DNA of 64,000 nucleotides from Eopsaltria australis (Eukaryota; Chordata; Aves; Passeriformes; Petroicidae): NCBI GenBank assembly GCA_034509425.1, contig JAVTVJ010000012.1, forward strand, positions 12,311,001 through 12,375,000, written 5' to 3'. Made by a program: the position numbers and the translations under genes. Positions within the stretch are counted from its first letter, which is position 1. Each line of letters begins with the position of its first letter. A model generated the notes under the pieces. That model did not search any database, was not told the origin of the DNA, and worked only from the letters and a program-made list of their open reading frames with translations. Positions 13,629-27,900 of this stretch are shown piece by piece.

Positions 13629-16600
13629 GTAAGCAGTTGTTTTCTGCCTTTTAATCCCCTCTGTGTCCATCCTCCTACCTGAAAATGTAGTAAAAGCTGA
13701 ATATTTTAACTCCGGATATCACTATTCCTTGGGAAGTTTGACTGCCACAGCAGGCAGGGGTTAGAGTCTTGACTCTTGGTTCTGAACTCCAGAATACACT
13801 TTCTTTCATGACTGCTGACTTAGGAGCAGTAATGAAGAACGATTTGGAGACAGATAAGTATGTCCTCATCCAACCCTTGGATGGCTGTCACCGGTCTATA
13901 GCAGATGAACACTGCATTGATCAGCATGTGCCTTCTTACTTCGTGCATACAAAGACATTCTGGTGACATACTTCCTCTTCCTCCTGCACTTTGCACACCA
14001 CATCTATCAAGAAAAAATGTGGGCTAGGCAGCTCAAAGGTAAAAGAAGCTGTCTCAGCAACGGGGGAGATGACTCAACAAGGAAATGACACAGGGAGAAC
14101 AAAATGTTTATCTCTTCAAAAGGATACAGACATCTACCTATTCATTCAGAAGCACTAGGTGTGGCAGTTTCTTTCTCTCTCTCTGATCCTGGATCCAGTC
14201 AAAACAGCAGTTCATGGCAATGGTCCTAAATAATGTAATGCATTTAGAAAGTCCAAATGAACATCTGCATCATGTAGCTGCCTGTCCTTCAACACAGGAT
14301 AAATACCAGATCTAAATAGCAGGCAGGGAGCTTGCTCAATATTAAACTTGAAATAACTGGACTGTAACATGTTTGTGATGACTTAAATGGGTTGAGAAAG
14401 AATCCAGCTCAGGCTAGTGCAGGGCAGAGCAATTTTTTAGAAATGTCTATTAGGTCTGATTTATTCACATTACATTATTGTCCACAAGTCAGAAAGATCA
14501 TATGTATTGCAAACCACATCAGCAGCTAGAGCACAAGGGAAAGAGGATTCTGGAGTTTAGGGTAAGGTCAGTCTATGTGCAGTGCTTGGGATATCTGCTG
14601 ATCTCTTTAGACTCTCTAACATCAGTTCTTTCTGAGTCTCTCAGGAGATGGTTACTTGTACTGGAACTGATATTTATACCATCAATACAGGAAAGCTGAA
14701 AAGAAGCAGAGGAAACCAAGGAAGTGGATGCAACAACATGCTGAATCATACTTTAAAAATTCCATGGTGACCCTGGAACCACCAGCAGCAGGGGTTTTCC
14801 ATGGATTCTCTGAAGAGAAGGGAAATAAAATCATCTTTTGCAGCTATTGCTTGGACATGTCTCAGAGCTGGGCCTTTCCCAGGGTTGCTGAAAGTCATCT
14901 AATCCTCATTTCCACCTGCTCCAACACATCACATTTTGCAGCTCAGCAAGGCTCTATCTTTAGCCTCTCAGCAGTGGGACATTTTAGGCAGAAGAGGATT
15001 AAGCAGGCCCACACAGATTTAAGTGCAGCCTGCAACTAGTCACAAATGTATTATCTGCATAAGCTGTCATTACTGACAAGAACATAAAGCATAATTGTTG
15101 CATTGCACTATTTCTGATTAATTGGTTTAAGGCATGAAGGAAGAGTGTTTCTACCTAAATAATACTGATATTCATTGCAATAAAACTTCATTACACCATG
15201 TCTGTATAATTTAGCATTTATTTAAACAAGGGGAACTTATCTTTATAAAGAAACCTGAAGGAAAATGTGGCTGAAGAAAATGTGTCACACCAAACGTTAC
15301 TACTATAATGACAAAGGGACATAAGCCTGACAAATCTAGTTGGCTAAATCAAAGTGTGGGCATTTAATACTGATGTGGGTGTTGCTTATACAGATTTTAA
15401 AGTAGTAAATAATTTGTCCCTAAAATCATAGTGTTTTATTTCATTAGATATTGTTGTATAATTTCTTTAGTATAGAAACAAGAATCACAAGAGGAGCGTG
15501 CTTTTCTCCCATTTCTTTTTTTTCCCCATAAAAATCTGAAGTGGTGTAAGGATTTAGAAATTATTTTCACAGATCCTCAAAAGCAGGTGGTTTTAATTGG
15601 AAAGACTTATTACTGTAACTATGTGATATGATTATATGCAAGCATCTTTGTTTTTGTAAAGATGAAGTTCCTCACATGTAATACTCTCCTCCGTGGAAAT
15701 GTTCTCCTTTGGAGACTAAGACGTGTCCTCATTCTGAACTTGGGTTTGGCAGAGTATTTCCCTGTACCTGGGATGTCTGCCAGAAAAATGTGAAGACATG
15801 GGGTGGGACAAGGGAAAGAATGGGCTAGCTTGAGGGAGAGGTTAGCACCCTGTGGTCAAGGGTTACAGAAACTCAAAATATGAAACCTTCACTGAAACTG
15901 AGTTGAGAAAAATGAATAATATTTAGGGGACAATTCTTCCAACCCATAAGAGTGTTCAGATGGAGATGCATTGGGCTGGACTCCTAATTTCTGCACATAA
16001 CAGAACTCTGCTTGACAGTAAAAGGAGCCTTACCCTTTTACAGTGGTAGAAATTAAATTCTAATTTGGACGCATTATTCCTTCTGTTTTTTTCTTTACAC
16101 TTACGGGGTGAAAATTAATTATTGTTTGAGTCAGCATTTTTAGACAAGTTTGAAATTAATTTTTTTCTTTGCAAAGTTAAAACATGTAAACCAGGCTGAT
16201 TTTAAACAAATGCTCTGTAAGAAGGAGGCAGTTTTCCCACATCTGAAGAAAGACAAGTTTGAAATAATACATGCACATCTATTTAAAAATCACAAATTAT
16301 TAATATGAAGAGTGATAACTATGTTTTTTAGGCAGTTATGAAAAATTCTATTATCTTTAATAATAACAAAAAATTAGAAATGCAGAAAATACTCAAAAGT
16401 ACTGTATAATTTTTGTTCCCTTAACTAACCCTTTGAGCCATAGGACTTCAACTTTTCTGACTTGCATTTGGCTCTTTTATGTTGGTAAATAACAAAACCT
16501 TTTATCCTCTGCTTATATTCATAATATGATAAAAAAATCTTGCAACAGAATCAAATTGGTAAATTGTGAACCGTGGGTTACTCAGGAGGACAGAGCCTAA

Positions 16601-19600
16601 AATGCCTTTCTGCTTGTAAATTCATAAATTTTAAGACACTTGATTTACTGTCCCAAATCTTGTCAAAGTAATCTTGACTTTTAAGAGTAAGGTCGGCATT
16701 CACTTGGAATTTGATGTGAAGCTATCACTGTGGTGGATGGACTTCAGCCATGTAATTATACATGCACTTGTCCCCTGGCTACACATAAATGGTCATGACT
16801 CTCGGGAGAAGGATTTTAACTGGAATAAACCTGGCCTGTGGAGCAACCAAGAGTTGTATGCAGACATCACATTGCCACATCATCTTTGCCTAGAGGAGTG
16901 GTGAGAGCAGGAAAATAGGGTGTGACACCAACTGTTTGGCTTCTACTTGCAAATGATGTTGCCCAGCCCTAATGAGTCACTATGTGCACGGTTCAGGCTT
17001 AATGAAAATTTGAATCGTTGCTTGAAGCAGTGTGTTTTGTGTAGTGAGACCTTCAGGGCAAGTAATGCAGAGTAAACTCTATGTAGAGCTGTCCTATCCT
17101 CTTGCATCGCTCAACTCTGTCCACACCCTATGCTGGAAGACTTGTCAGAATGGACTGATTTATTAGTTGCTCCAATTGCTGTTGTGTCAAAGCAGCTCCT
17201 TCTCCTCTCCAGGGCAAATGTTGCCCCTTATAAAAGGCAGTCACCATTTAGGGAAGTTCAGGGGGCTCTGGAGGTCTGGAAATATGCTTAACAAGATGTA
17301 GTCTATCAGTCTGCCTAAAGTTTCCTCATGTCATGTGTACTGCCAGTATTGATTCAGTCTCTTGAAGACTATATATCTATGAGAATGTTGTTGGCATGGT
17401 GATAATTTTCTTAATTTAAGATGACCTTGGTTAAGTCACAGATGTAGTGGATGACTCATACAGTATTAAGACTCCTCACATCCCTACAAAGGTTCCTCTT
17501 TCTAATGCTAAAACTTCCACCTAATTCCTCATCAGTCTCTTTGTATGAGTTTCACAATTGAGCTAAAGCAGGAAACCTGTGTTGATGCGTGTTAATTTCA
17601 TCATTTCTCTGCTGTACCCCTGAGTATGCAGAGAGTGAGAGTCAATCTTTATTATAGGAAATGAGGACTCTTTCTAGTTATTTGTGTTTCTTGCTCCAAC
17701 ATATGTTGTCATCTTTTCTCATAATTTGATTTATGTTGATGATTTGAAAAGCAAAACCCAAATTCTCCTTTCAGATCAATCCACCCATCAATCCAGCCCT
17801 CAAAAATTATTTTATTATGTCAATTATCAAACAACAAAATGCATATCTTACACTTTGATCATATTAATGAAATCTTCAGTATGGAAGATTTTGATGCTTT
17901 ATACAACAGAGAAAATGAAGCTGGCTACCCATTTAAAATCTTTCTCAGAATAAAGCTTTTAAAAAGTTGTGGAAAAATTAATTAAGAAAATGGCAGCTTT
18001 TGCCTACAATTAGACTGTAGAATGGTTTTCCAAACTGATTGTCCCCCATTAAAAAAATAAAGGACTGTGTGCAGACAGTTTTGGATGAATTATTTGGTCA
18101 TATTTCTTGAAACCTCAGAAGAAAGTACAATAATTTATACATTAGCCTCTAGCTTGCTGGGAGCAAATGTGAAAAGAGTTAGATTAGAACTTTGAAGCAT
18201 GTTCTTGGGTATGTGCTTCTGAAAATTTTTTGTCCTCAAGGAAGAATATCTTAAAAGGAACCAGTGAAATATAAAGGATTTCAATATAAGGATTTTTGTT
18301 TATTTGAATATAGGGTCTTTTTTATACACATGCGGTTTTGAAATTGCTCACAAAAATATTGAGGTCACTGAGAGAAGACTGTAAGCAAGTATACTAAATA
18401 TAATCATTTGACAGGTCAAAGCAAACAGATGAAGACTTCTGTGTTTGGGGCTCGTATAAAATCACATCATATTCTGAGAGGTAAATGAAAGAAAAATCTA
18501 TCTGTAATCATGTGCTATTTTTCAAATTTTCAGTTAAATTACTGTATTTTATGTTTACATGAATATATAAATGTGCAGATACATACAAATACGTGTGTAT
18601 TTTATATATAATCTGGTGTATCTGTGTGCAGACACATACCTGACATGAGAACATAGAATTTAAAAATAAACCTATGAGAAAAATTCTGTGTCTGGAAATT
18701 GTCATTGATGTTAATGGACATCTATTTTGACATACCAGGAAGAATATATTCTGTATAAATGATTAAGTCAAACTTTCTGTCTTGCTACATTCAAGAAGAC
18801 AGTTAATCACATATTCAATTTATATCAAGGTTAATATAAGAAAGCTACTGAATTTGTAACCATCAGAATGTATATTCAGTGTTCCAAATTTACAGCTGCA
18901 AAACAACATATAATAACATAACAAAAGTTAATCTTCATTGTTTTCTTAAATTGCTGAACTTAGAATTCAAACATTTTGTTAGCCAAAGCTGAATTTCAGA
19001 GAACAGCAAGTCAACAGGAGGATATGTCATAGGGTGATGTTTTTAATAAGTAATGGACCACAGAGCAAAAATCCCTCAGGTTTACATTCATATCCCATAA
19101 TTGACATAGGCATGACATCAGGAGACTAATAAGACATCAAATTCATGATATTGTCCAGCTGAACTTCCAAAAGGTTCAGAACTTATCCTGAAAACATATA
19201 AAAAAGCTCCTCTTAGGATTAATTGGAGTTTGCCTTAAAAAATATGGGTGATGGAAAAATACCTTTGCTTTTAGTGTGTTTGGAATTATATTGAAAAGAA
19301 CAAAATACATCATAGGTAATGCTTTAGTCAAAGCTTGCACAGGATGCAATGGAAACCCAAATAAATATATCACAATTCTCAGTTTACCCTGGGACAGCAT
19401 ATTTAGAAATATTTCTACTTTAACTAAAGTTTTCCAGAGTTGGAACGGTCAAAGAATAAGCACAAAATTAAGTAGGACTTTAATCTATAGAATAAAACCA
19501 ATCCATAAGTGTCACATATTTGAACCATTTTCAGTTAGTCATCAGTATTGCCCTTAAGAAATATTTGAAAAATTATGACCGGCCTTCATATCTTCTTTTT

Positions 19601-21195
19601 TTTCTGGATGCTGCATCAAATTTTCTGGTTCTTTATCTAAGGCAACAGCAGCACCTACATAGATCAGAATGGGACCCACACGTATTTTCGGTCACTTTAA
19701 CTGAGTGCAAATGCCATAAGATTACAGCTATTTTTGAGAAACGAGCACTCTAAAACTATAATTCAAATTTGAGGTGATTGTCTATTCAATTAGACTGGCT
19801 GCAAAAGGAACTTAAGTTCCTATTTAAATATCCACTTTAGGTACTCAAAACAAGGTTTCATAAATCTCAACAATTTACAGGAATGAAGGGATACCCTCTG
19901 TTTTGTACCTAATATTTCAGTGGCATGACAGAAGCACAGATGAACTCTGAACTCTGGTCCTTTCCAGCTTATAATGAAATGTCTCATGATACTGAAATAC
20001 CTTACTTTTAGCTGAAGTAATTTGTCATTCACATCTTCACATGTGTTTTCAAATGATCTTAGGGAGTTTATTTTTTTATTAGCAAAACCTTTGCCACTCT
20101 CCTACAAATCTTCAATCAAGTACCAATAGCTTACATACATTAAAAGCATGTACAGTTATCCACCAAAGAAGACAAATGATCATTTTAACGTCTAAAAACA
20201 AACAAATAAGTACTTGTTTGACAAAACCATCCCACAACCTTGCTGGAAACTAATACATGATATGACAAGAAGTTTATTTTTCAAACCAGTCTTTTTTTTT
20301 TATTGCCTATTCAAGTTATGGCAGTTGATATTAAATTGCACACAGTCTAAAACACATAGTTCTGTGGGCTGTAATGATCTGTCCCTGCTTTGGCCAGACT
20401 GAAGTAAACATCATACATGTGGTACTCATTTCACATAAATTTCAGTTTCTGATCGGTGGTTACTGTCACTTGTTCAAGATAACAAACAGAAAATTATGGG
20501 AGAGCAATGTGGTGCAAAGTAGCCTGGAAGTTATCCACAGAGCACGTCTTTTATATCTCAAGTTGTAATCCAGCTCACAAGAATGCCTTTCATGTATGAA
20601 GAAAGAGGTTATTATCCTATCAGTATACAATCTGTTAATAACAAACATCAGGGGAGAGCGATTCATTTGCCCTGACAGCTTTGTGAACAGGCTTAGAAAC
20701 TGTTCTGAATAGTGAAATATATTAAGAAAAAGATGTTATTTATGGCAGAAGACAGGAAAGGGAGCTTTCCTCCTGGAATTTAGGAAAGTTCAGCCAGCCA
20801 AAACATAGAAAGAGCTCCAAAATATATTTTCAAAATTAATGAAAGACAGACCTTCTTATTTTCACCTCAGATTTAAAGGTGGAAAGCCATCACACTCAGT
20901 GACACATTTTTCAAGATACAATATTAAAAAGCTATCAATTTTTTTCGTAGAAAAGCATAGGTAGATCTGACTCCTTATGAAAGCTGGTCCTTTTATTGGT
21001 CTGACCTCTGATTTAATTTTATGTCTATATTGTTAACCTGAATAAATCATTTCATTCAGCCTGCACTTGTGCATGCTCTATCTGGCCTTTCCTGAGAAAT
21101 GTTATGGAATAGAAGATGGAGGCAACTTGCTCATGTTCTTGTTTTAAGAGCTTCTGCACTTCATAAAGAGTAGAAGTGGACACCAAGCTAAAGAA

Positions 21196-21220
21196 TTCCT
21201 TCCTTCCTTCCTCTCCCTCC
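21196..21220. repeat. (TTCC)n microsatellite
   Basis: About four and a half TTCC units run directly into a CTCCCTCC pyrimidine stretch. It lies inside no gene. Confidence 0.85.
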
Positions 21221-24200
21221 TCATGAGTGCTAAATTTGAGAATAAAATACAGGTTTTCTGCCACTCTGGTGCCTTTGTTACTTTTCCCTGCTCTAAACTG
21301 TTATGAGTCAAGCAGTTTCAGGTGGAGGTGCTGCTGGGCTGGGCAGGACCTGGGCCAGACACACGAGGCCATTGAGCTCCATCAGCTGCTCAGGAGGTCT
21401 GTGTATCAAAGATAGAGAGCATGATCTGTGCTTTAGCAAGCTCTGTAAGCACTTCAAACAATGGCACAAAACAACTGCTGTTTGATGTGACTTCCCTTGG
21501 TTCCCTGTTACTTTCTTGTCCAGGTCTCCCAAATATTTGGAATGATCCTTTGTTTTTCTACTAAGGATATGTACCTCCCACCTGCTTTTTTTCACAAGTG
21601 TGAAGCAAAAATGTCTGCAACCAACCTATAGTGAAAAGGGGCCTAACAATTATTTGCTATTATGTTATAAAATACATTTATAGTTCCAGCCCTTCTTATT
21701 TGTATTTTAAACTCACATATTACATTTCAAAGAAATAAAGTGAGAGATTTGAACAAAAAATTTCATATGTAACAGGGTAGTTTTTAATTTATTTAGAACA
21801 AGTTACTGTCCTTAGTAAATAAGATAATTCAACAATTCAATTAAAGTATTATTGACCTGTTATGGCATTATACAGTGGAAAGATTGACTATGGCTATTTT
21901 TATTAAAATTATTTATTCACATCTCATGTTGTTGTTTGTTGTTTTTTTTTTAAATTAACTTGTCAGCTGATGAAAAGGTGCTGAACTTGCAGGCTGAAAT
22001 CCACTGTAAACAAGACAGGCAAAAGCAGAAACCAGTATTCTGATTTGTTAGGAAGAAACATTTTCTGTAGGCACCCAACGCTTCCTCTTTTTATATCTAA
22101 GAGGGACAATCCATGTAAGGTAAATCACTGAAAAAAATCCAGCAAACTGTATCATAGGTTTTTGTGAAGAGCACAGACACCGGAAAACATAATTAAGTTA
22201 ATTACTGCTGGGTCTGGAATTCTAACTCATCAGTTAAATGATGAGATTCTTCACTCTCTATTGTATGTGTTAGGCTACTCAGATAAGAGCTTAAAATCCT
22301 TGGTAAAGAATGCATTATCTGTGAAGTGATGGCCAAACAGGTATGTACTAAACTACAAAGACTGAATTCGCAGGGAAAATTCCATTTTGAATCTGTTGCC
22401 ATCTGATAGATTGGAGAAGGAGTGGATGAAATATTTAAAGATTAATTTTTTTTCCCCCAAAGGTATTTTTTATTATTAGTCTTGTATCTTCAGGGTTAAC
22501 AGTTCATTAATCATAGACTGAAGGGTAAATTATGGTCCAAATTTCTATCCAATCTCCCATACCAGATGAAGTGAAATTCACATATGCATTCAAAAATTCA
22601 CATTTTCATTACCAATTGTTGTCTAAAAAACATAGTTTTCCAAATCACATGTGTAGTAAAGATCAAGGTTGTCAAGGTCTAAGGGCCAAAAGGGCTTTGT
22701 CTACAGAGGCATTTTTAAGCTCAAATGACTTCCTATGATAATAGCAGTGCTTATTCTAATGAGATCAGAGGAAAAAAGGTATAGCAAAATAACTGTAACA
22801 GATATTGTGATTCTGATGGATAATAGATTAAAAATGCCTAGCACAGACTGAAATATTATCCAGCAAATACTTTTGAAAATATCAGTAAAAAATTTCTCCT
22901 TTGCATGTTGGAATTGTTTCTCTGGAAATAAAGTTAGACTACAATTATTTTAGTCAGACATTTTTTTCATCAATGTCATCTACTGAATTAGTTATTATTT
23001 GAAAGATTTTACTTCCGTGATATACTGCTTATTATTTATTCAGTGTCAGCAGTAAACTAAGTGTTTGAGTTCTTCACCTTGTGGGATGAGAAGGTAGTAA
23101 AGAATATTTTTCTAAGTCAAGATACAATATGTTTCGTAGAGTAGCTTTTTATGCTTCAAGAACTTTAGAGCTAATGTTGAGACAGTCCTTCTTAAACAAC
23201 AAACTGTCTTTAAAAGCTCTTAATATTTGCTGGTTGGTTTTTATTTCACAGCTTCAGTGTAACAAACAATATTTCTGGATTTCTGTCCAGTGCAGCTGTT
23301 GTGTGTAGATGATCATTAGACTGGCTTGACACTCGTACTAGAAACAAATGACCCAATCAAGGCAATATAACAAGGCTGGATCACTCAAACATTTCCAAAA
23401 AGTCAAATCAGTTTTCTATTTTGAAGTGAAAAAGACATATGTTTTTAACTAGCATTGTAAGCATTAGAAAATATTGTGAAGACAATTCTCATAAGGCCCT
23501 GGCACCAGTGAAATCAATGAAGAAAAATCCACCAACTAAATTAAACATGTCTGGACTTTAATATAACTTTCTTGAGATTCATATACCTATGAAACTGTCA
23601 ATGAGGTGGCAGGTCTACATTTTCCTTTCTGTGCACACATTTTTATTTTACTGACTCTAAGGGATTTGTGAGCCAGACTTCATTCAGCATGTTCCAAAGA
23701 ACTATGCATTGTCTTCCCTAATAGAGACATTATCTTTGTTCTTATTTCCATTTTTCCCTTATAATAAAGTAATCATTCAAACTGAAATGTTTCTCTGAGT
23801 TTCAGGGTTTTTTAGTTGGCTGGTTGTCAGTAGTTTTTGTTTCAATGTGTTTACATCTATTACATTTAATAAGAACAAATAGATGCAAGATTCCTCAAAA
23901 GAGAGTTTTTATCACATTATGTTTCCAGTTCAGTTCCCCATATAGATAGCTGAGTCATGAATACATATCCAACAAAAAAATAAACTTCCAAATATGTCAG
24001 AGTTCAGCAGAAAGTGCCAGGGTATTTCATACACACTGTCTTGATATCTTTAAGATGTTATGATGTCAAATCCCCTCAGAGGTGTCTTAAGCTAGGGTTT
24101 TCCAAAGAGCCTCAGGGTACAGGGAACAGTTGCCTGTTTTCTCTAGTTTCTCCTAGCTATATTTGGCTTAGCTTCAGAAGAACTTATTTTTCCCTTTAGA

Positions 24201-24440
24201 AGTTCCATGACCATAAATATTATGTCAAAGGGTATTGTTTTTGTTTTTTAATCTTACAATTACTAGCTACAAATTCAAAACATCTTAAAATGAAATTGCT
24301 TTTTGGATTCCTGATTTTTGAGAAGTGTTTGAAGTATTTGAAATATATGAGCACACTAAAGCATATCACTTGTCAATATAACATTAAAGTTAAAATATTT
24401 TATATTAATTTATATTTCTTATAATTTTGCCTCATGTTGG

Positions 24441-24475
24441 TTGTTGTTATTACTATTATTATTATTATTATTATT
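24441..24475. repeat. (TTA)n microsatellite
   Basis: Trinucleotide array of TTA/ATT units with a short TTG-type lead-in and a single interruption (TAC). Confidence 0.9.
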
Positions 24476-24887
24476 TAACAATAGGACTTAAGTATATCTT
24501 TAAAAAGTCTAGGCTGATTTTATAACAGATTATAAAGATGTGAAAGCTTAAAACCTTTGCATATTTTATGAACTATACACTAATACAAGCTGGTGGATTG
24601 GAAGTGCTGAGGAAGACAGGCATAGGACAGCCCTCAGCCTCTCACACATTGCTTTGCCACTGTGCTCCATCAGGGCCATTTCTATGGCAGAATAGAGGCT
24701 CTTTCTTTGATTTTAAAATCGTACTGCTAATGCATTAGTTAAATATTATCAAAACATTTAAACCTTTAATATATTTTTATCATTGCATTGCAACAATTTT
24801 CCTTCAGGCACCACACAATAAAGAAGTACATACAATACCTACCCTGAGGAAATAGCTATACATAATAACAATTTTGTCCAATATAGG

Positions 24888-24968
24888 TTTTCTTTTTTTT
24901 TGTTTTGTTTTGGTTTTTTTTGTTATTGTTGTTGTTGTTTGTTTTTTTGTTTTTTTGGGGTTTTTTTT
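24888..24968. repeat. T-rich low-complexity tract with (GTT)n
   Basis: A run of T, GTTTT and GTT units about 80 bp long, ending in GGGG followed by a T run. A 66-codon open frame crossing it (poly F/V) is an artefact of the repeat. Confidence 0.9.
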
Positions 24969-27900
24969 GAGCAACATTTTTTTGCCTCCACATTTAATAA
25001 AACTCCTAAGGATAGAAAAAAAAGTGACATTTAATTTTCTTGGCTTTGGCTACCACATTGTTGTGTCTACATAGGCATGCACTCATCTAGAGCTGCTCAC
25101 ACCCACACTTCCACCCACCCACAAAGCTAATCAGAGTGTTTTAAAAATAAAATAATTTCTTGCTGCCTAACCACAACAACAATCCTTCCAGCTCATTTGG
25201 TTCACCATGAATAAAATACGTGGAATACTCGAGTAGGGAATTTTTTGGTTAAAATGAACATTATTTAAAACCACAGTATTTAAGCTTCTGGTAATGGCTT
25301 TATGTTGCCTTCATTGTGATTCTGTGGCAGTGTTAACAGAATTTGAGTTCACTGAGTTCATAAGTCAAGATCATGAAGCACTGCAGACCAAATGTGCTAA
25401 TCTGCTCTGGAATGTTGCCTCATCCCATCTGAAAAGTCTGTATTTGTGTTGAAGACATAACAAAGAGACTTTCTACTTTCAGACTCACTGAAAGTATTTT
25501 AAATACTCATCATGCTAGGGATCTCATTTATCATCTATGCATTTAGGTACTAAGTTTATGCATGTGCAATTCCATATAGCACTTAGACACTAGAGATTTT
25601 CATGTCTCGCCTCTCCACTCAAGAATTCACAGAAATCAAAAAATCAACTTTCTTTCCTTTTCTATTTATTTTATTTCTATTTTATTTCCTTCCTGCAGGG
25701 CTAGCTTTTTTGCTTTAAAAACCGAGAATCAGAGTGTATGAACCAAAGCCAAATCCCACAGTTGGATTGCTCTTAAGACTTGGAACAAGTTAAGATGTAT
25801 GTTTTCTAATTTATGAAAAAGGCAAAGAATGGCAGACAAAGAAAGGCCAAGATAAAGAGAGTACAAAGAGAAACTGCACTTGTGTAATTATGATGTAAGT
25901 ATGTAGTTACAAACTGAGAGGTCTTTGCAGAGATTGTGTGATATTGGCCATTCCCACAAAAGAGAAAGAGACAGCACTTTAACAACGTTTAGAGAAGCTG
26001 AGATACTTTGCATGAAACAGAAAAAACTCTCATTCTTGGTGTACGCCCCCTTAATTAATGTCTCTAATAACCCATTTTCAACAATGAAGTTTGCCTATAA
26101 TCCATAGTACTTTTCATTACTAATACTGCCATTGCATCTCATGTGAAAGTAATAATACTGGTATAGTGCATGGTGAGACAACATAGCTTAATTCCCCTTT
26201 CCAAGGAATTTCAGCCTCCTGAGATATTAATTGCATTTCAAATCTTTTCCACATGGTAATCCTTCTTGTGAATTAAGAATAATATTTAGAAGCAATATTA
26301 CAACCTTTAAAATGGTTTTGATATTTTAACTTACAATATTGTTAACAATTATATTTAATATTAATATTTATGTTTTACTATCTATCAATTTTAGCAATGC
26401 CAATAGTAGTGTGCATATAACCAACCAGAAAACAACCCTTTTTAGGTGTCTAAAAAACCTTACTTTCTAAATGGAAAATAAATAGCCTTGATTCACAAAA
26501 TTAATTTTAGAGGGAACTTTTCTCTAAAGGTTTCTGTGGCAAATACGTGTTTATCAAGGGTTGACAGTAATAAGTAACTAGAGATGCAAAAAAGGAAGGT
26601 GAAAAAAGAAGCAATCCCTTTTATCACTGAGTGTTTAAGTTGATGTGAACTTCCCTGACAGACCTGATTATCTCAGAGGAAGCCATGAAAAGGGATATAG
26701 ATGATGGAGACGGGGGGAATCCACTCCAGCACTGATGGGGAGAGAGGAGAGAGTGTTTATCAAAAAAGCTCCCTTGCCGTTTGGGAAGCATGTAAGTAAA
26801 CACAACAGCAGTCACAAAACTCGTGGGAAAGAAAATAAAAAATATTTGAAACCCCAGCACTTGTCAGTGTGAGATCCATTGACTCCAGCAGAGGTGTGGG
26901 ATACAGTGGTTAGGAAGTGAGAAGCAGAGAGCCCTACACTGTGTTAGGAAAAATCATGATTATAAAAAAAACACTAATTCAAAGCAGTAATTGTGGTCCT
27001 TCATTACTTAGGACTCATCCTACATCTAATTAAAAAAAAGCAAAAAAGAAAACAAGAAAATATACAGGAAACATTTTACAGCCACTGTGCACTTGTATTA
27101 TAGTGCTAGACTTAAAAAAATTATCACACAATTATTTTTGTAAGGTATTTTTATTTTGGTGTAATAATCTTTATCCACTATGAAGCCACACAATTGCTCT
27201 TTAATAATCTGATTTCAAAACAGGCATTAATTTGAAATTTTCTGGAAAATCTTAGTAACGAATCTACTCTTTTCTGGACTAAAACTTAGTTCTTTGGAAA
27301 AATTCCATACTTAACAAAAGGAAAAGCAGATGAAGATTTATGACATATGATAATGATCAGTTTTTCAGTCTTTTTTGAGTAGAATATTAGACAGAATCGA
27401 CAAATATATTTTCTTTACAAATGAGTTTTTAATGTCCCTAAAAAGTGACTTTCTAACAAGATTTTAATATGGGATTTCACAAATTTGCTGATGATGGTGA
27501 ACTTTATGCTGTAAAGATAAAGTCTCTGAGAGCAATAATCCTTCGTGTATAAAATCTAATGTAGAAGCTCTGAAGTGAGAGCTTTAGCATAGTTAAGATC
27601 TCAAACAGAATATCTTAAAACTGGAATTTCCTGGCTTTACCTAATGAAAGGTTCTTGACAAAGGAGTTGTGCTCAGTTGTGAATTTGGCCCCAAGGAGAG
27701 AAAGAAGTATTTATTCTCTCTGTATAATACTGATATAGTAACATCAATGCAGATGCTTAACTTGACTTTTTATTTGGTAACATAGTAACTGAAAAGAACT
27801 TTTCAACATTTGAATAAGGTTTTCAACACCAGACATTTTGTCTGAAGACATGTCAGTAATGACCACACAGGTGTAAAACACTAAGGCATCTTCTGGCATT

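Noticed and set aside
14728..15039. 103-codon plus-strand open frame in a less AT-rich block
   Set aside because: No domain, no splice or start context, and an average residue composition. A frame of this length is expected by chance in 64 kb.
16674..16904. 76-codon frame rich in tryptophan, with a donor-like GTGAGAG after it
   Set aside because: The upstream acceptor candidate ('gatggacttcag') has almost no pyrimidine tract and the peptide is not recognisable.
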